From: Pseudomonas viridiflava
GTDB lineage: Bacteria > Pseudomonadota > Gammaproteobacteria > Pseudomonadales > Pseudomonadaceae
Assembly (NCBI RefSeq): GCF_900602065.1
Contig: NZ_UWFN01000209.1
Span: 62,001 to 126,000 of the forward strand
DNA length: 64,000 nt
Reading direction: 5' to 3'
Shown here: piece after piece, positions 1-8,031 of the stretch
How the letters are laid out: each line of letters opens with the position of its first letter
How positions within the stretch are numbered: the first letter of the stretch is position 1
Program-made: the position numbers and the translations under genes
Notes under the pieces: generated by a model
What the model was told of the DNA's origin: nothing
Database searches by the model: none
The model's input: only the letters and a program-made list of their open reading frames with translations

Positions 1-226
1 CGGCGAAATACGGGTTGACCCCATTGGGTATCAGCAAGCCGATGGTCGAGGTGGATTTGGCCTTGAGGGAGCGCGCAACAGCACTGGGCACATAATCCAG
101 CTGCCGAATGGCCGCCTCGACCTTGACCCTGACTTGATCGCTGACAGGCCGGGAATTATTCAAGACGTGAGATACCGTCGTGTACGAAATACCGGCCAGT
201 GCCGCTACATCCTTGATTGTTGCCAT
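1..226 (-). CDS. rbsR: LacI-family transcriptional regulator, N-terminal part (RbsR-like), partial
   Basis: Only the first 75 codons lie in the window; the gene runs off the left edge. The reverse strand reads MATIKDVAALAGISYTTVSH, the DNA-binding helix-turn-helix of the LacI/GalR family, then the hinge helix (about residues 45-60, ending in PSAVARSLK) and the start of the sugar-binding domain. The ATG lies 1 base past the rbsC stop codon, so the gene is the fourth member of the rbsBAC operon and translationally linked to it. By family it should repress the operon and be released by the transported sugar. The perfect palindrome upstream of rbsB is a fitting operator. The inducer cannot be told from this fragment; ribose is inferred from the context. 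Confidence 0.9.
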   Translation of the reverse strand, partial: MATIKDVAALAGISYTTVSHVLNNSRPVSDQVRVKVEAAIRQLDYVPSAVARSLKAKSTSTIGLLIPNGVNPYFA

Positions 227-227
227 G

Positions 228-1223
228 TCAGACCTGACGTTTTGCGCGGTGACTGCGATAAGTGTCGAGGACCACGGCGATGACAATCACCGCACCGGTG
301 ATAATCCGCTTGGTTGGCTCCGTGGCACCGATTTGCGCCAACCCGGCCGCCAGCACCGAAATGATCAACACGCCAAAGAAGGTGCTGATGATCGAACCAC
401 GTCCGCCCATCAAACTGGTGCCGCCAATGACTACTGCGGCGATCACCTGCAACTCCAGCCCCGAGCCGGCGTTAGGGTCGGCGGCTTCCAGACGGGAAAT
501 CTGGAACAGCGCCGCGACGCCCGCCAACAGGCCCATCATCGAGAACACCAGAATCTTGTAGGGCTTGGGGTTGATGCCCGCCAGGCGCACGGCCTCTTCG
601 TTGGTACCGATGCCGATCAGGTAGCGTCCAAATACGGTGCGGGTGAGCAGCGCTTGCGCGGCAAAAATCACCAGCAAGGCAATGACAAACGAGGGCGAGA
701 TGCCGAAGGCAAACGGGTTTGATAACCAGGCGTAAGCATCACCAATGTAAGCGGTGCGCGAATCAGTCATCTGGTAGGCAACACCACGGGCCATCTCCAG
801 CACACCCAGAGACACGATAAATGAAGGAATTCGCCAGGCGACCGTAATCGAGCCGGTCAGCGTGCCCGCCAGTGTGGCGCAGGCCATGCCCAACAGCGCA
901 GCCGGGAAAATACTCCAGCCCCAGCCAAGAATCGCTACGCTGACTGCTGATGCCGCGAGAGCGAGCACTGAACCCACGGACAGATCAATGCCACCGATAA
1001 TCAGCACAAACGTCATACCTACCGCCAACACCATCAGATCAGGAATCTGATTCGCGATGGTGCTGAACGTGTTGTACGAGAGAAAGTGATCGCTGAGCAG
1101 CGAAAACAGCACGATCATTGCCAGCAAGGCACCCGCCAGGCCCAGGTAGGTGCCCAGCCCGAAATAAGTACCGCCACGCTTCGCCGATGCAGACAAAGCC
1201 TGTGAAGAGGTAGAGGTTTTCAT
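228..1223 (-). CDS. rbsC: Sugar ABC transporter permease (RbsC family)
   Basis: Inner-membrane permease of a CUT2-type sugar importer, about 331 residues. It is highly hydrophobic with 8-10 membrane segments and carries the family motif region GGIDLSVGSVLALAA (about residues 78-92), followed by the EEAVRLAGIN stretch that contacts the ATPase. The ATG overlaps the rbsA stop as TGATG, and a GAGGA ribosome site lies inside the end of rbsA; a TTG one codon upstream is a less likely start. It forms the channel for the substrate delivered by RbsB, powered by RbsA. Ribose is the likely substrate from family resemblance, but other pentoses or allose are possible. Confidence 0.92.
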   Translation of the reverse strand: MKTSTSSQALSASAKRGGTYFGLGTYLGLAGALLAMIVLFSLLSDHFLSYNTFSTIANQIPDLMVLAVGMTFVLIIGGIDLSVGSVLALAASAVSVAILGWGWSIFPAALLGMACATLAGTLTGSITVAWRIPSFIVSLGVLEMARGVAYQMTDSRTAYIGDAYAWLSNPFAFGISPSFVIALLVIFAAQALLTRTVFGRYLIGIGTNEEAVRLAGINPKPYKILVFSMMGLLAGVAALFQISRLEAADPNAGSGLELQVIAAVVIGGTSLMGGRGSIISTFFGVLIISVLAAGLAQIGATEPTKRIITGAVIVIAVVLDTYRSHRAKRQV

Positions 1224-2773
1224 CAAGCAGTCCTCGGCGCCGCTTCACTGAGCAGCGCGTCGCGTTTTTGATAGCCGGCAAATGCGGCGGCAAGCAGTTC
1301 GTCCTGGGTCCAGCTGTCGCGTTCGAAGGTATCGATCAGACGCCCGGCAGACAGCACGCCGATGCGATCACAGATCAACATCAGCTCACGCAGGTCACTG
1401 GAGACCACCACCAATGCCCTGCCCTGACGGGTCAGTTCGCCGAGCAGGCCGTAAATATCGAACTTGGCCCCTACATCAATGCCGCGGGTAGGCTCGTCAA
1501 ACAGCATGATCGGGCAATCGCGCTCCAGCCAACGTCCGATAACTACCTTCTGTTGATTACCACCGGACAGCTCTGAAACCAGTTGCGCCGGACCAGAACT
1601 GCGAATACGCATGGCATCAATCTGCCGTTTTGCCAGGCTCGCTTCATCGTGAGCGTTGACCAGCCCGCCAGCCGATACCGCATCCATATTGCCCAAGGCG
1701 ATATTGGCGCTGATGGACTGAGTCAACAGCAGCCCTTCGCCCTTACGATCTTCGGTAATCAGCGCGATGCCCTCGCGAACTGCGTCGGCAGGAGAGCGAA
1801 TCGAGACCGCCCGAAGCGGGTTACCCAGTTCGATGCTGCCGGTGTCGGCGAGATCTGCGCCATAGATCAGGCGCAACAGCTCCGTGCGGCCGGCACCGAT
1901 CAATCCGGAAATGCCGAAAATCTCACCTTTACGGACCTGGAATGAGACATCCCGAACCTTTTCGCCACGCCCAAGGCCTTTGACACTCAGGGCGACCTCC
2001 CCAATCTGGCGTGTCCCCAGATCAATCTTGTCACCCAGCTCCCGGCCGACCATCAACGTCACCAACTGCTCACTGCTGTAGTTGGCGATGGCATCGACGC
2101 ACACCAGCTTGCCGTCACGCAGCACAGCGATACGTTGTGCAACACGCTGCAACTCTTCAAGGCGGTGAGAGATGTAAATGATCGAAACGCCACGCGCCTG
2201 CAGGCGAATGATCTGCTCGAACAGCATCTCGACTTCCCGGGCCGTCAGCATGGCCGTAGGCTCATCGAGTATCAGCACACGACAGTCACCGATCAGATTG
2301 CGGGCAATTTCCACCATCTGCTGGTGACCGATACCCAGCTCACTGACCAGCGTGTCCGGATCAATAGCGTCCAGCCCGACTTGAGCCATGGCCTTGATCG
2401 CGTCTTCACGCAGACGCTTGCGGTTGATCCAGCCTGCACGACGCGGCAAGTTGTCGAGGAACAGGTTTTCTGCAACAGACAGCGTGGGCAGCAGATTGAG
2501 TTCCTGCATCACCATGCGCACGCCAAGCTTTTCTGCCTGCGTACGGTTTGCCGGCTGATAACTTTCCCCCTGAAATTGCATCTGCCCGGTAGTTGGTGCT
2601 TCCAGGCCGCCTATGATTTTCGAAAGGGTACTTTTACCGGCGCCATTCTCCCCCGTCAGGGCGAGCACTTCGCCACGCATCAACGTCAGGTCGATGTCGC
2701 CCAGCACGGGTTGCGCGTAGGTCTTGCCTATACCGCTGACAGACAGCACAGCGGTTTGAGCTGAAGCCGACAT
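1223..2773 (-). CDS. rbsA: Sugar ABC transporter ATP-binding protein with two ATPase domains (RbsA family)
   Basis: Cytoplasmic ATPase of 516 residues with two fused nucleotide-binding domains, as usual for RbsA/XylG/MglA. Domain 1 has Walker A GENGAGKST (about 41-49) and Walker B VLILDEPTAML. Domain 2 has a changed P-loop, SGLIGAGRTELL, and signature SGGNQQKVV followed by the Walker B-like MLFDEPTRGID. The second site is degenerate at the Lys/Ser of Walker A, which is normal for this family. It lies between rbsB (55 bases upstream) and rbsC (overlap by one base), giving a classical binding protein-ATPase-permease operon. GGAG precedes the ATG. Confidence 0.94.
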   Translation of the reverse strand: MSASAQTAVLSVSGIGKTYAQPVLGDIDLTLMRGEVLALTGENGAGKSTLSKIIGGLEAPTTGQMQFQGESYQPANRTQAEKLGVRMVMQELNLLPTLSVAENLFLDNLPRRAGWINRKRLREDAIKAMAQVGLDAIDPDTLVSELGIGHQQMVEIARNLIGDCRVLILDEPTAMLTAREVEMLFEQIIRLQARGVSIIYISHRLEELQRVAQRIAVLRDGKLVCVDAIANYSSEQLVTLMVGRELGDKIDLGTRQIGEVALSVKGLGRGEKVRDVSFQVRKGEIFGISGLIGAGRTELLRLIYGADLADTGSIELGNPLRAVSIRSPADAVREGIALITEDRKGEGLLLTQSISANIALGNMDAVSAGGLVNAHDEASLAKRQIDAMRIRSSGPAQLVSELSGGNQQKVVIGRWLERDCPIMLFDEPTRGIDVGAKFDIYGLLGELTRQGRALVVVSSDLRELMLICDRIGVLSAGRLIDTFERDSWTQDELLAAAFAGYQKRDALLSEAAPRTA

Positions 2774-2828
2774 AAAACTCTCCGTGCACCTGCCCGGTAC
2801 AGGCAGATGCAGTCATTCGGCGAAGGGG

Positions 2829-3791
2829 TTACGGTTTGGATTTGGTGATCAGCGTCACTGGCGTTTCGATCACGCCATTAACCGTCTCGACCTTTTCACC
2901 CTTGAGAATTTTCAAGGCTGCGTCGATGCCGAACATGGCTTGCCGGGCGGCAAATTGATCGGCGGTAGCCAGTACCCGACCGTCTTCGATCATGGGCTGA
3001 ATAGCCTTGATGTTGTCGTAGCCAACCACTTTGACCTGCCCCGCCTTGCCCGCCGCACGAACGGCAGACACAGCGCCCAGCGCCATGCTGTCATTACCAG
3101 CCAGCAAAGCCTTCAGGTTCGGATGAGCGTTGAGCATGGCCGAGGCAACAGCATTACCCTTGTCGATTTCCCAGTTGCCAGACTGCACCGAAACAATCTT
3201 CATCTGCCTGGCGTCCATGGCGTCCTTGAAACCGGCGGTGCGTTGCTGAGCATTGGTGGTAGTGGGAACACCTTCAATAATCCCGACTTCGTCACCAGGA
3301 TTCAGGTCGCGGGCCAGGTATTCACCCACCAGCTTCGCGCCCTTGCGGTTGTCGGGGCCCACAAACGGAACGCTGATACCCTTGCTTTTCAGCACATCGG
3401 CATCAAGCTGGTTGTCGATGTTCACCACGGTAATGCCCGCATCCATGGCCTTCTTGATGACCGGTACCAGCGCTTTGGAATCTGCCGGGGCAATAACCAG
3501 CGCATTGACCTTGGAAACAATCATCTGCTCGACGATGCGAATCTGGTTGGACGTGTCCGACTCGTCCTTGATGCCATTGGAAATCAGGTCAAACTTGTCG
3601 GCGTTTTCTTTCTGATAAGCCTTGGCGCCATCTTCCATGGTCCGGAAGAATTCATTGGCAAGGGACTTCATGACCAGCGCGACTTTAGGCTTGTCCGAAG
3701 ACTCAGCCGATAAAGCCGGGAGAGAGGTAGTAGCGGCAACAGCAGCGAGCATAGCGACGGCAAGAACGCGTCCAGCAAATGGCAGCTTCAT
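2829..3791 (-). CDS. rbsB: Periplasmic sugar-binding protein (RbsB family)
   Basis: Solute-binding protein of 320 residues of the periplasmic binding protein type 1 group. A cleavable signal peptide covers about residues 1-28 (KLPFAGRVLAVAMLAAVAAT ending in SLPALSAES). The mature part shows family landmarks: VALVMKSLANEFF, the DSKALVPVIKKAMDAGI segment, NIDNQLD, FVGPDN and the late VKVVGYDNIKAIQPMI. It is the first gene of rbsBACR, 55 bases before rbsA, which fits its need for the highest expression. The ATG follows GGAG. The ligand is inferred to be ribose or a related sugar; the exact ligand cannot be read from the sequence. Confidence 0.93.
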   Translation of the reverse strand: MKLPFAGRVLAVAMLAAVAATTSLPALSAESSDKPKVALVMKSLANEFFRTMEDGAKAYQKENADKFDLISNGIKDESDTSNQIRIVEQMIVSKVNALVIAPADSKALVPVIKKAMDAGITVVNIDNQLDADVLKSKGISVPFVGPDNRKGAKLVGEYLARDLNPGDEVGIIEGVPTTTNAQQRTAGFKDAMDARQMKIVSVQSGNWEIDKGNAVASAMLNAHPNLKALLAGNDSMALGAVSAVRAAGKAGQVKVVGYDNIKAIQPMIEDGRVLATADQFAARQAMFGIDAALKILKGEKVETVNGVIETPVTLITKSKP

Positions 3792-3857
3792 AGGTACACT
3801 CCGATCTTATGATTATTGTGTCGGGCAACACGCGACGACCATGATCACGGACCATGG

Positions 3858-3871
3858 CGCAAACGTTTGCG
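3858..3871. promoter_or_regulatory. Palindromic LacI-type operator of the rbs operon
   Basis: CGCAAACGTTTGCG is a perfect 14-base palindrome with the central CG step and AAACGTTT core typical of LacI/GalR-family operators, including RbsR and PurR sites. It sits 67 bases upstream of the rbsB start codon, in the only sizable gap of the operon. Binding by the linked RbsR-like protein is inferred. Confidence 0.8.
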
Positions 3872-3938
3872 AGATGTGAACTATGAGAACCGGCGCAGGA
3901 ATTGTCAACGCTCGGAAAAGCTAAAATCGAGGAGTGAT

Positions 3939-4328
3939 TTATACCGTGATGTTCAGACCACCGCTTCGGTCCAGCTCTCTGAACAACGAACCGGACATGA
4001 GCAAAATGGTTCCGGTGATGGCTGATATCTGATTTTGAAAGCTCGCCACAACCGCGTTCCGCGCAGCGAGATTTGAATAGGAGGCGTTTTCTGCAGCCCG
4101 CATTTTACCTCGCAGATCACGCAACTGGGATTGCAGTTCGGCCAGACGCTTGAGCATCTGTTTTGCTGAAACACTCAGATGATCAGTGATATCGCCGCTG
4201 ACCTTTTTATCCCCGAGTGCGGTGCTATCGACCTTCTTCTTGTCTTCTGACGAGGCTTCTGCGCTGGCGGCGGAGCCTGCATTGACACTGAATGTAGATG
4301 CTGAAAAACCAAGCGCGGAAATAGTCAT
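3939..4328 (-). CDS. Hypothetical small protein with coiled-coil C-terminal half
   Basis: The frame is open from further upstream, but the start at 4328 gives 129 residues and has AGGA about 8 bases ahead; another ATG lies three codons earlier. I do not recognise the family. The N-terminus is Ser/Ala/Lys-rich and polar (residues 1-45). Residues 50-85 form a heptad-rich helix (SVSAKQMLKRLAELQSQLRD). A hydrophobic stretch follows (about 100-115, ISAITGTILLMSG). There is no clear cleavable signal peptide. The layout loosely resembles FlxA-like coiled-coil proteins, which is only an impression. It lies divergent from the small gene at 4524 and downstream of the rbs promoter region on the same strand. 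Confidence 0.5.
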   Translation of the reverse strand: MTISALGFSASTFSVNAGSAASAEASSEDKKKVDSTALGDKKVSGDITDHLSVSAKQMLKRLAELQSQLRDLRGKMRAAENASYSNLAARNAVVASFQNQISAITGTILLMSGSLFRELDRSGGLNITV

Positions 4329-4523
4329 TACCGTCATCCTGAAAAATCGAGTCCTGCTCCAGCAATCGGCCTGTTCAGATTTTTCTTGAGGATTGAATGC
4401 CCAACGGCAACTCACCAGTTCTGCGCAATCGCACAACCCCGTGAATTTGTTCCTACAGCAGAGTTGCGAAACGGCCCACAGTGAAATACTGTATGCCCGT
4501 ACAGCAACCCAAGGAACCATTCC

Positions 4524-4775
4524 GTGGCAAATCCAGGCGCAGCAACTCAGTCCCTCCCCAGCTCTTACGAACGTCTAGGCGTGCGAGTGCAGAAGATCAT
4601 CAATTCGCCGACGGCGCAAAAAGCCAAAGCAGCATTGATATTCCGCCTGCCGGACGAAGTTGAGGACGAATGGAATCAGTTGCTTGAAGAGATCGCGGAA
4701 AACGACAACGTAACCCTCGCCTATCGGGATGATGGCGGCGTGCAAATTTTCTGGACAGTGCCGAAGGAAGATTGA
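4524..4775 (+). CDS. DUF1654-type small protein
   Basis: 83 residues. The core SYERLGVRVQKIINSPTAQK followed by an acidic DEVEDEWNQLLEEIAE segment and the ending GGVQIFWTVP matches, from memory, the Pseudomonas-restricted DUF1654 family, whose function is unknown. The stop codon lies 4 bases before the endonuclease I start, so the two are probably co-transcribed. The pairing with a secreted nuclease may or may not be functional. Confidence 0.75.
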   Translation: MANPGAATQSLPSSYERLGVRVQKIINSPTAQKAKAALIFRLPDEVEDEWNQLLEEIAENDNVTLAYRDDGGVQIFWTVPKED

Positions 4776-4779
4776 CGGC

Positions 4780-5481
4780 ATGATTGTGCGATTTTTTACC
4801 CTGCTTTGTACTTCACTGCTTCTCACGACGTCACTCACCGCTACTGCCGAAGCGCCCCATACGTTCAGCCAGGCGAAAAAGGTTGCCTGGGGTCTCTATT
4901 CGGCTCAGTCCACCGAGTTTTACTGCGGCTGTAAATACAGCGGTAATAAAGTCGATATCGCTGGCTGCGGTTACGTTCCGCGCAAAAACGCAACGCGGGC
5001 CAAACGTATTGAGTGGGAGCATATTGTCCCTGCATGGCAAATCGGCCACCTGCGCCAGTGCTGGCAGAACGGTGGACGCAAGAACTGCACGAAAAACGAC
5101 AAGGTTTTTCAGCAAGCCGAAGCCGACCTGCACAACTTGGTACCCAGCATTGGCGAGGTCAATGGCGACCGAAACAACTTCAGTTTTGGCTGGCTTCCAA
5201 CCCAGACCGGTCAGTACGGCTCGTGCTTGACGCAGGTTGATTTCAAGGCCAAAAAGGTCATGCCACGGCCTTCCATTCGCGGCATGATCGCGCGCACTTA
5301 CTTCTATATGAGCAAGCAGTACAACTTGCGCCTGTCACGTCAGGATCAGCAGTTATACCAAGCCTGGAACAAGACTTATCCGGTCGAAAGCTGGGAGCGC
5401 CAGCGCAATCAGCGAGTCGCCTGCGTAATGGGCCGAGGCAATGAATTCGTGGGCCCGGTGGACCTGAAGAGCTGCGGCTGA
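4780..5481 (+). CDS. endA: Secreted endonuclease I
   Basis: 233 residues, with a signal peptide of about 21 residues (MIVRFFTLLCTSLLLTTS... ending TATAEA). The mature part has the endonuclease I (EndA/Vvn/Dns) layout: the beta-beta-alpha-metal core with EWEHIVPAW (general-base His, about residues 82-90) and DLHNLVPSIGEVNGDRNNF, whose Asn residues bind Mg2+. Several Cys residues suggest disulfides. It cuts DNA non-specifically in the periplasm or outside the cell, for nutrient recovery or limiting DNA uptake. The ATG at 4780 follows GGAAG; an in-frame start 17 codons earlier would lie inside the preceding gene and would bury the signal peptide. Confidence 0.9.
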   Translation: MIVRFFTLLCTSLLLTTSLTATAEAPHTFSQAKKVAWGLYSAQSTEFYCGCKYSGNKVDIAGCGYVPRKNATRAKRIEWEHIVPAWQIGHLRQCWQNGGRKNCTKNDKVFQQAEADLHNLVPSIGEVNGDRNNFSFGWLPTQTGQYGSCLTQVDFKAKKVMPRPSIRGMIARTYFYMSKQYNLRLSRQDQQLYQAWNKTYPVESWERQRNQRVACVMGRGNEFVGPVDLKSCG

Positions 5482-5503
5482 ACAGCAACCACGAAGGGCG
5501 TTG

Positions 5504-5524
5504 AGGGGCTTGTCTAGAGCCCCT
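5504..5524 (+). terminator. Hairpin after endA; rest of the gap to 5788 shows no gene
   Basis: AGGGGCT and AGCCCCT (5504-5510/5518-5524) form a 7-base stem, 22 bases after the endA stop. There is no clear T-run behind it, so it is a weak terminator candidate. The remainder of 5525-5788 contains no convincing reading frame or RNA. Confidence 0.4.
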
Positions 5525-5788
5525 TGAGCAACCGGAAAAAACACATCCACCGCTCATCGGAGATGTGTACAAATATGTCTAAATCAGTGTAATTCTCCTC
5601 TTCCCTTTTTCAGACAAAAGGACATCTGGAGCAGTAGTACGATTCAAGGCCGCTTGAAGTCTTTGCAAGCCTGTATCGATCTCTAAATGAACTGGTAGCA
5701 CGCTGTTGAGCCTCCTCCACTCAAGCTTCCAGGTACCAGGAAGTACGCATTTTCAGAGATGTATCTCGACATCCCACAGGCAGGGGCA

Positions 5789-6034
5789 ATGATGAACGAT
5801 CAGACGGATTTTGAAATTCATTATCAGTTTCGCGGCGAACCTCGGCACTTCTCTCATCAGGCACTGCAGCTTTGCGAAAGCGATGCGCTGCACATTGCAA
5901 CACTGCACGCGGGCGTTTGGCAGTTAGACGACAGCGTAGCTACAGGACCGATCAGACTGGCGCTTCTTCAGGCAGAGATACTGGGCGTAACCCAGGTGCA
6001 CTGGAAAAAGACACGCAAGGAAGAGAAAGTCTAA
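5789..6034 (+). CDS. Hypothetical protein, DUF6555-like
   Basis: 81 residues if started at 5789; the next codon is also ATG, and AGGGG lies 3-6 bases upstream. The pattern FEIHYQFRGEPRHF, then A...HAGV, then a basic segment ending GVTQVHWKK resembles a small Pseudomonas family catalogued, as far as I recall, as DUF6555. Function is unknown. There is no signal peptide or membrane segment. It is followed 67 bases later by another small gene. Confidence 0.6.
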   Translation: MMNDQTDFEIHYQFRGEPRHFSHQALQLCESDALHIATLHAGVWQLDDSVATGPIRLALLQAEILGVTQVHWKKTRKEEKV

Positions 6035-6101
6035 ACAAAATGATTTCGAGGCGGTCCCACTTATCAAGCAGCGCTCATCAAACCAGCAACGCGAGGTAAG
6101 C

Positions 6102-6356
6102 ATGACCATCGATAAAGACCTTGAAAAAGAAGTCCTGACCCGACTACTGCACGCCCACCCCACCGGACTGGGCAAAGAAGTACTGGACAACTATCGGGGG
6201 GAGAACGCAGTCGCGGACACCCTGGAGCAGTTGCAGAAGGACGGCCTTATTCATGATGGCAGTGTTGATTCCACGGGCAAGGCGGGTCGCTCGTTGAATT
6301 ATCCAATCAAGCTCAGCTCTGCTGGAGTTGTAGCCGCGAAGGCCTGCGACGCGTAA
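6102..6356 (+). CDS. Hypothetical small protein, winged-helix-like
   Basis: 84 residues. It begins with TIDKDLEKEVLTRLL, then a predicted helix-helix-wing pattern with LEQLQKDGLIHDGS and SLNYPIKLSSAGV that looks like a minimal winged helix; this reading is inference and I do not recognise a named family. GAGG precedes the ATG (6093-6096). A strong intrinsic terminator follows 12 bases after the stop, supporting it as a real transcription unit end. Confidence 0.65.
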   Translation: MTIDKDLEKEVLTRLLHAHPTGLGKEVLDNYRGENAVADTLEQLQKDGLIHDGSVDSTGKAGRSLNYPIKLSSAGVVAAKACDA

Positions 6357-6367
6357 GCAAAACATCT

Positions 6368-6397
6368 AGCCCGACCTGCTTCAGGTCGGGCTTTTTT
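6368..6397 (+). terminator. Intrinsic terminator
   Basis: AGCCCGACCTG and CAGGTCGGGCT form an 11-base perfect stem with a 3-base loop (CTT), followed by a T-run on the plus strand. It ends the 6102 gene and lies against the convergent map gene. Confidence 0.9.
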
Positions 6398-6400
6398 ACG

Positions 6401-7192
6401 TCAGATTTCCGGGTATTCGCCCGTGCCTTCCGGCCATGGAGTCAACAGCTCAAATCCCGTTTCGGTCACCGCGACCATATGCTCCCACTGGGCAGACAAC
6501 GACAAATCCCTGGTCAGGACTGTCCAGCCGTCCGGCAGGACTTTGGTACCTGGCTTGCCTGCGTTGATCATGGGCTCGATGGTGAACACCATGCCTGGCT
6601 TGAGCCGCATTCCCTTGCCCTGAGCGCCGTAATGCAGGACCTGAGGGTCTTCATGGTAATTACGCCCGATCCCGTGCCCGCAATACTCACGAACGACACT
6701 GAAACCTTCGCGATGCGCGACCGTCTGGATGGCATGCCCGATATCACCCAGCGTTGCGCCTGGGCACACCGCGTGAATGCCCGCACGCGTGGCCTCGTAG
6801 GTGGTGTGTACCAGACGTTTCGCCAGCGGGCTGACCTCGCCCACGAAATACATGCGGCTGGTGTCGCCATACCAACCGTCTTTGATGACAGCGACATCGA
6901 TATTGATGATGTCGCCATCCTTGAGGATGTCTGATGCCGACGGTATACCGTGGCATACCACTGCGTTGGGTGAGATGCAGGTGGTTTTGGTAAACCCGTG
7001 ATAGCCGACATTGGCTGGAATCACTTTCAGCTCTTTGACGATGTACTCATTACAGATATCGTCCAGCGCCTCGGTACTGATGCCTGCTTTTACATGCGGC
7101 TTGATCATGGCCAGAACGTCAGCAGCCAACCTGCCGGCGATTCGCAATTGAACCAGATCTGCTTCACTTTTGATGCTGACAGGGCCGCTCAT
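6401..7192 (-). CDS. map: Methionine aminopeptidase, type I
   Basis: 263 residues from the ATG at 7192, which overlaps the upstream ParD-like gene by four bases (ATGA); the frame is open further upstream but inside that gene. It removes the initiator Met from nascent proteins. Seen motifs are VCHGIPS (substrate His), INIDVAVIKDGWYGDTSRMY (two metal-binding Asp), EYCGHGIG (metal His), FTIEPMIN (metal Glu) and QWEHMVAVTE (metal Glu). Pseudomonads usually also have a map gene beside rpsB, so this is probably the accessory copy. It appears to be translationally coupled to an antitoxin-like gene, which is unusual for a housekeeping enzyme. Confidence 0.93.
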   Translation of the reverse strand: MSGPVSIKSEADLVQLRIAGRLAADVLAMIKPHVKAGISTEALDDICNEYIVKELKVIPANVGYHGFTKTTCISPNAVVCHGIPSASDILKDGDIINIDVAVIKDGWYGDTSRMYFVGEVSPLAKRLVHTTYEATRAGIHAVCPGATLGDIGHAIQTVAHREGFSVVREYCGHGIGRNYHEDPQVLHYGAQGKGMRLKPGMVFTIEPMINAGKPGTKVLPDGWTVLTRDLSLSAQWEHMVAVTETGFELLTPWPEGTGEYPEI

Positions 7193-7443
7193 CGAGAAGC
7201 TACCTGTGCCTGGGACTGAACAGGCGAAATATCGAAGGTCTGCGCACTCAAAACAATGCCGTCGGCATTTTCTGTACGGATCAACATCTGGCAAATCTCG
7301 CTGTAATTCAGCCCGGGGTGCAATTCGCTGAGCATGCCGACACGCATCCAGTGTTCAGCTTGAGCATTGATCGAACGGCTCAGCGCGGCACTTGCTGCGC
7401 GGATATTGGCGTGCATATGTTCGGAAATCTTGACCAGACCCAT
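7189..7443 (-). CDS. ParD-like antitoxin-family protein
   Basis: 84 residues. The N-terminal LVKISEHMHANIRAASAALSRSINAQAEHW segment is a ribbon-helix-helix-like DNA-binding pattern and fits the ParD-like family; the rest (ELHPGLNYSEICQMLIRTEN) is helical. No ParE toxin gene is next to it; instead its 3' end overlaps map by four bases. A palindromic AT-rich site overlaps the predicted promoter just upstream, which is what an autoregulated antitoxin operon would have. GAGGTG lies 5 bases before the ATG. Its role, possibly only regulation of map, is inference. Confidence 0.8.
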   Translation of the reverse strand: MGLVKISEHMHANIRAASAALSRSINAQAEHWMRVGMLSELHPGLNYSEICQMLIRTENADGIVLSAQTFDISPVQSQAQVASR

Positions 7444-7461
7444 GATTCACCTCGAATGGAA

Positions 7462-7498
7462 TATATGAATCATATACGTTTCATATACAGCCAATCAA
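7462..7498 (-). promoter_or_regulatory. Promoter with overlapping palindromic operator of the ParD-like/map unit
   Basis: TATATGA and TCATATA are perfect inverted arms around a single base (7462-7476), and a third TCATATA half site lies at 7481-7487. On the minus strand a -35-like TTGATT (7493-7498) and a -10-like TATGAT (7469-7474) are separated by 18 bases, so the palindrome covers the -10. Autorepression by the RHH protein is inferred. Confidence 0.65.
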
Positions 7499-7602
7499 GC
7501 AAAGGGAATTTATCTGACCCTCTGTAGCAACACATCACGGCGCCTGAAAGACCCTGAACATTTGCAGTCACAGTGGTATAAAGCTCAAGAGCCACTTCCA
7601 TC

Positions 7603-7863
7603 ATGTTGAAAAAAGGCTCGATTATCCACGCCTATGCTTTGCATCAGGCGCGGTCTGGAGAATCAAGCGTGGTGAATTTCCTGCTGGGCTGGTGCGTGAT
7701 TTCGCTGTTCGGCACACTGCTGGCGTTGCGCTTGATACGCAACGGGAAGAGTCGTCATGCCCGCTCGGACGGAATGGCTGAAACCGAGCAGGCTGCGCCT
7801 GCAGACACTGAAGTCAGTCAGCCGCCAGCCGACTATGACATTCAACCGCGTGCCGGGCGTTGA
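7603..7863 (+). CDS. Possible small membrane protein
   Basis: 86 residues with one clear membrane segment (VVNFLLGWCVISLFGTLLAL, about residues 24-43) followed by a basic stretch and a long polar tail, which predicts an N-out, C-in inner-membrane protein. The ribosome site is poor (CAAGAG, too far), and the end overlaps the convergent gene at 7814-8011 by 50 bases. An inner GTG before VVNFLL may be the real start. Not recognised; kept with low confidence because the hydropathy pattern is protein-like. Confidence 0.4.
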   Translation: MLKKGSIIHAYALHQARSGESSVVNFLLGWCVISLFGTLLALRLIRNGKSRHARSDGMAETEQAAPADTEVSQPPADYDIQPRAGR

Positions 7864-8011
7864 CGATAGCCATGGACACCAGAGGTTCGTAGGCATTGAA
7901 CTGACGAAGCGCGGCCGCCAGAGCCAGAAAATCTTCGCGCTGCATTTCATCCATGCCAGCGATGATGGATACGTGATCAGGTGAAGTCTGTGCAACGCGT
8001 TCAAGGGACAT
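7814..8011 (-). CDS. Small SOS-controlled protein of unknown function
   Basis: 65 residues from the ATG at 8011, with GAGG 9 bases ahead; an earlier in-frame start would overlap the LexA site. Sequence begins MSLERVAQTSPDHVSIIAG and is mostly helical (REDFLALAAALRQFNAYEPL), with no signal peptide or membrane segment. A perfect 20-base LexA box ends 21 bases upstream of the start codon. That makes induction by DNA damage very likely. I do not recognise the family; small SOS proteins can be division inhibitors or repair accessories, but nothing in the sequence says which. Confidence 0.7.
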   Translation of the reverse strand: MSLERVAQTSPDHVSIIAGMDEMQREDFLALAAALRQFNAYEPLVSMAIVNARHAVECHSRLAAD

Positions 8012-8031
8012 GGCGACCGCCTCTTTCAAAT

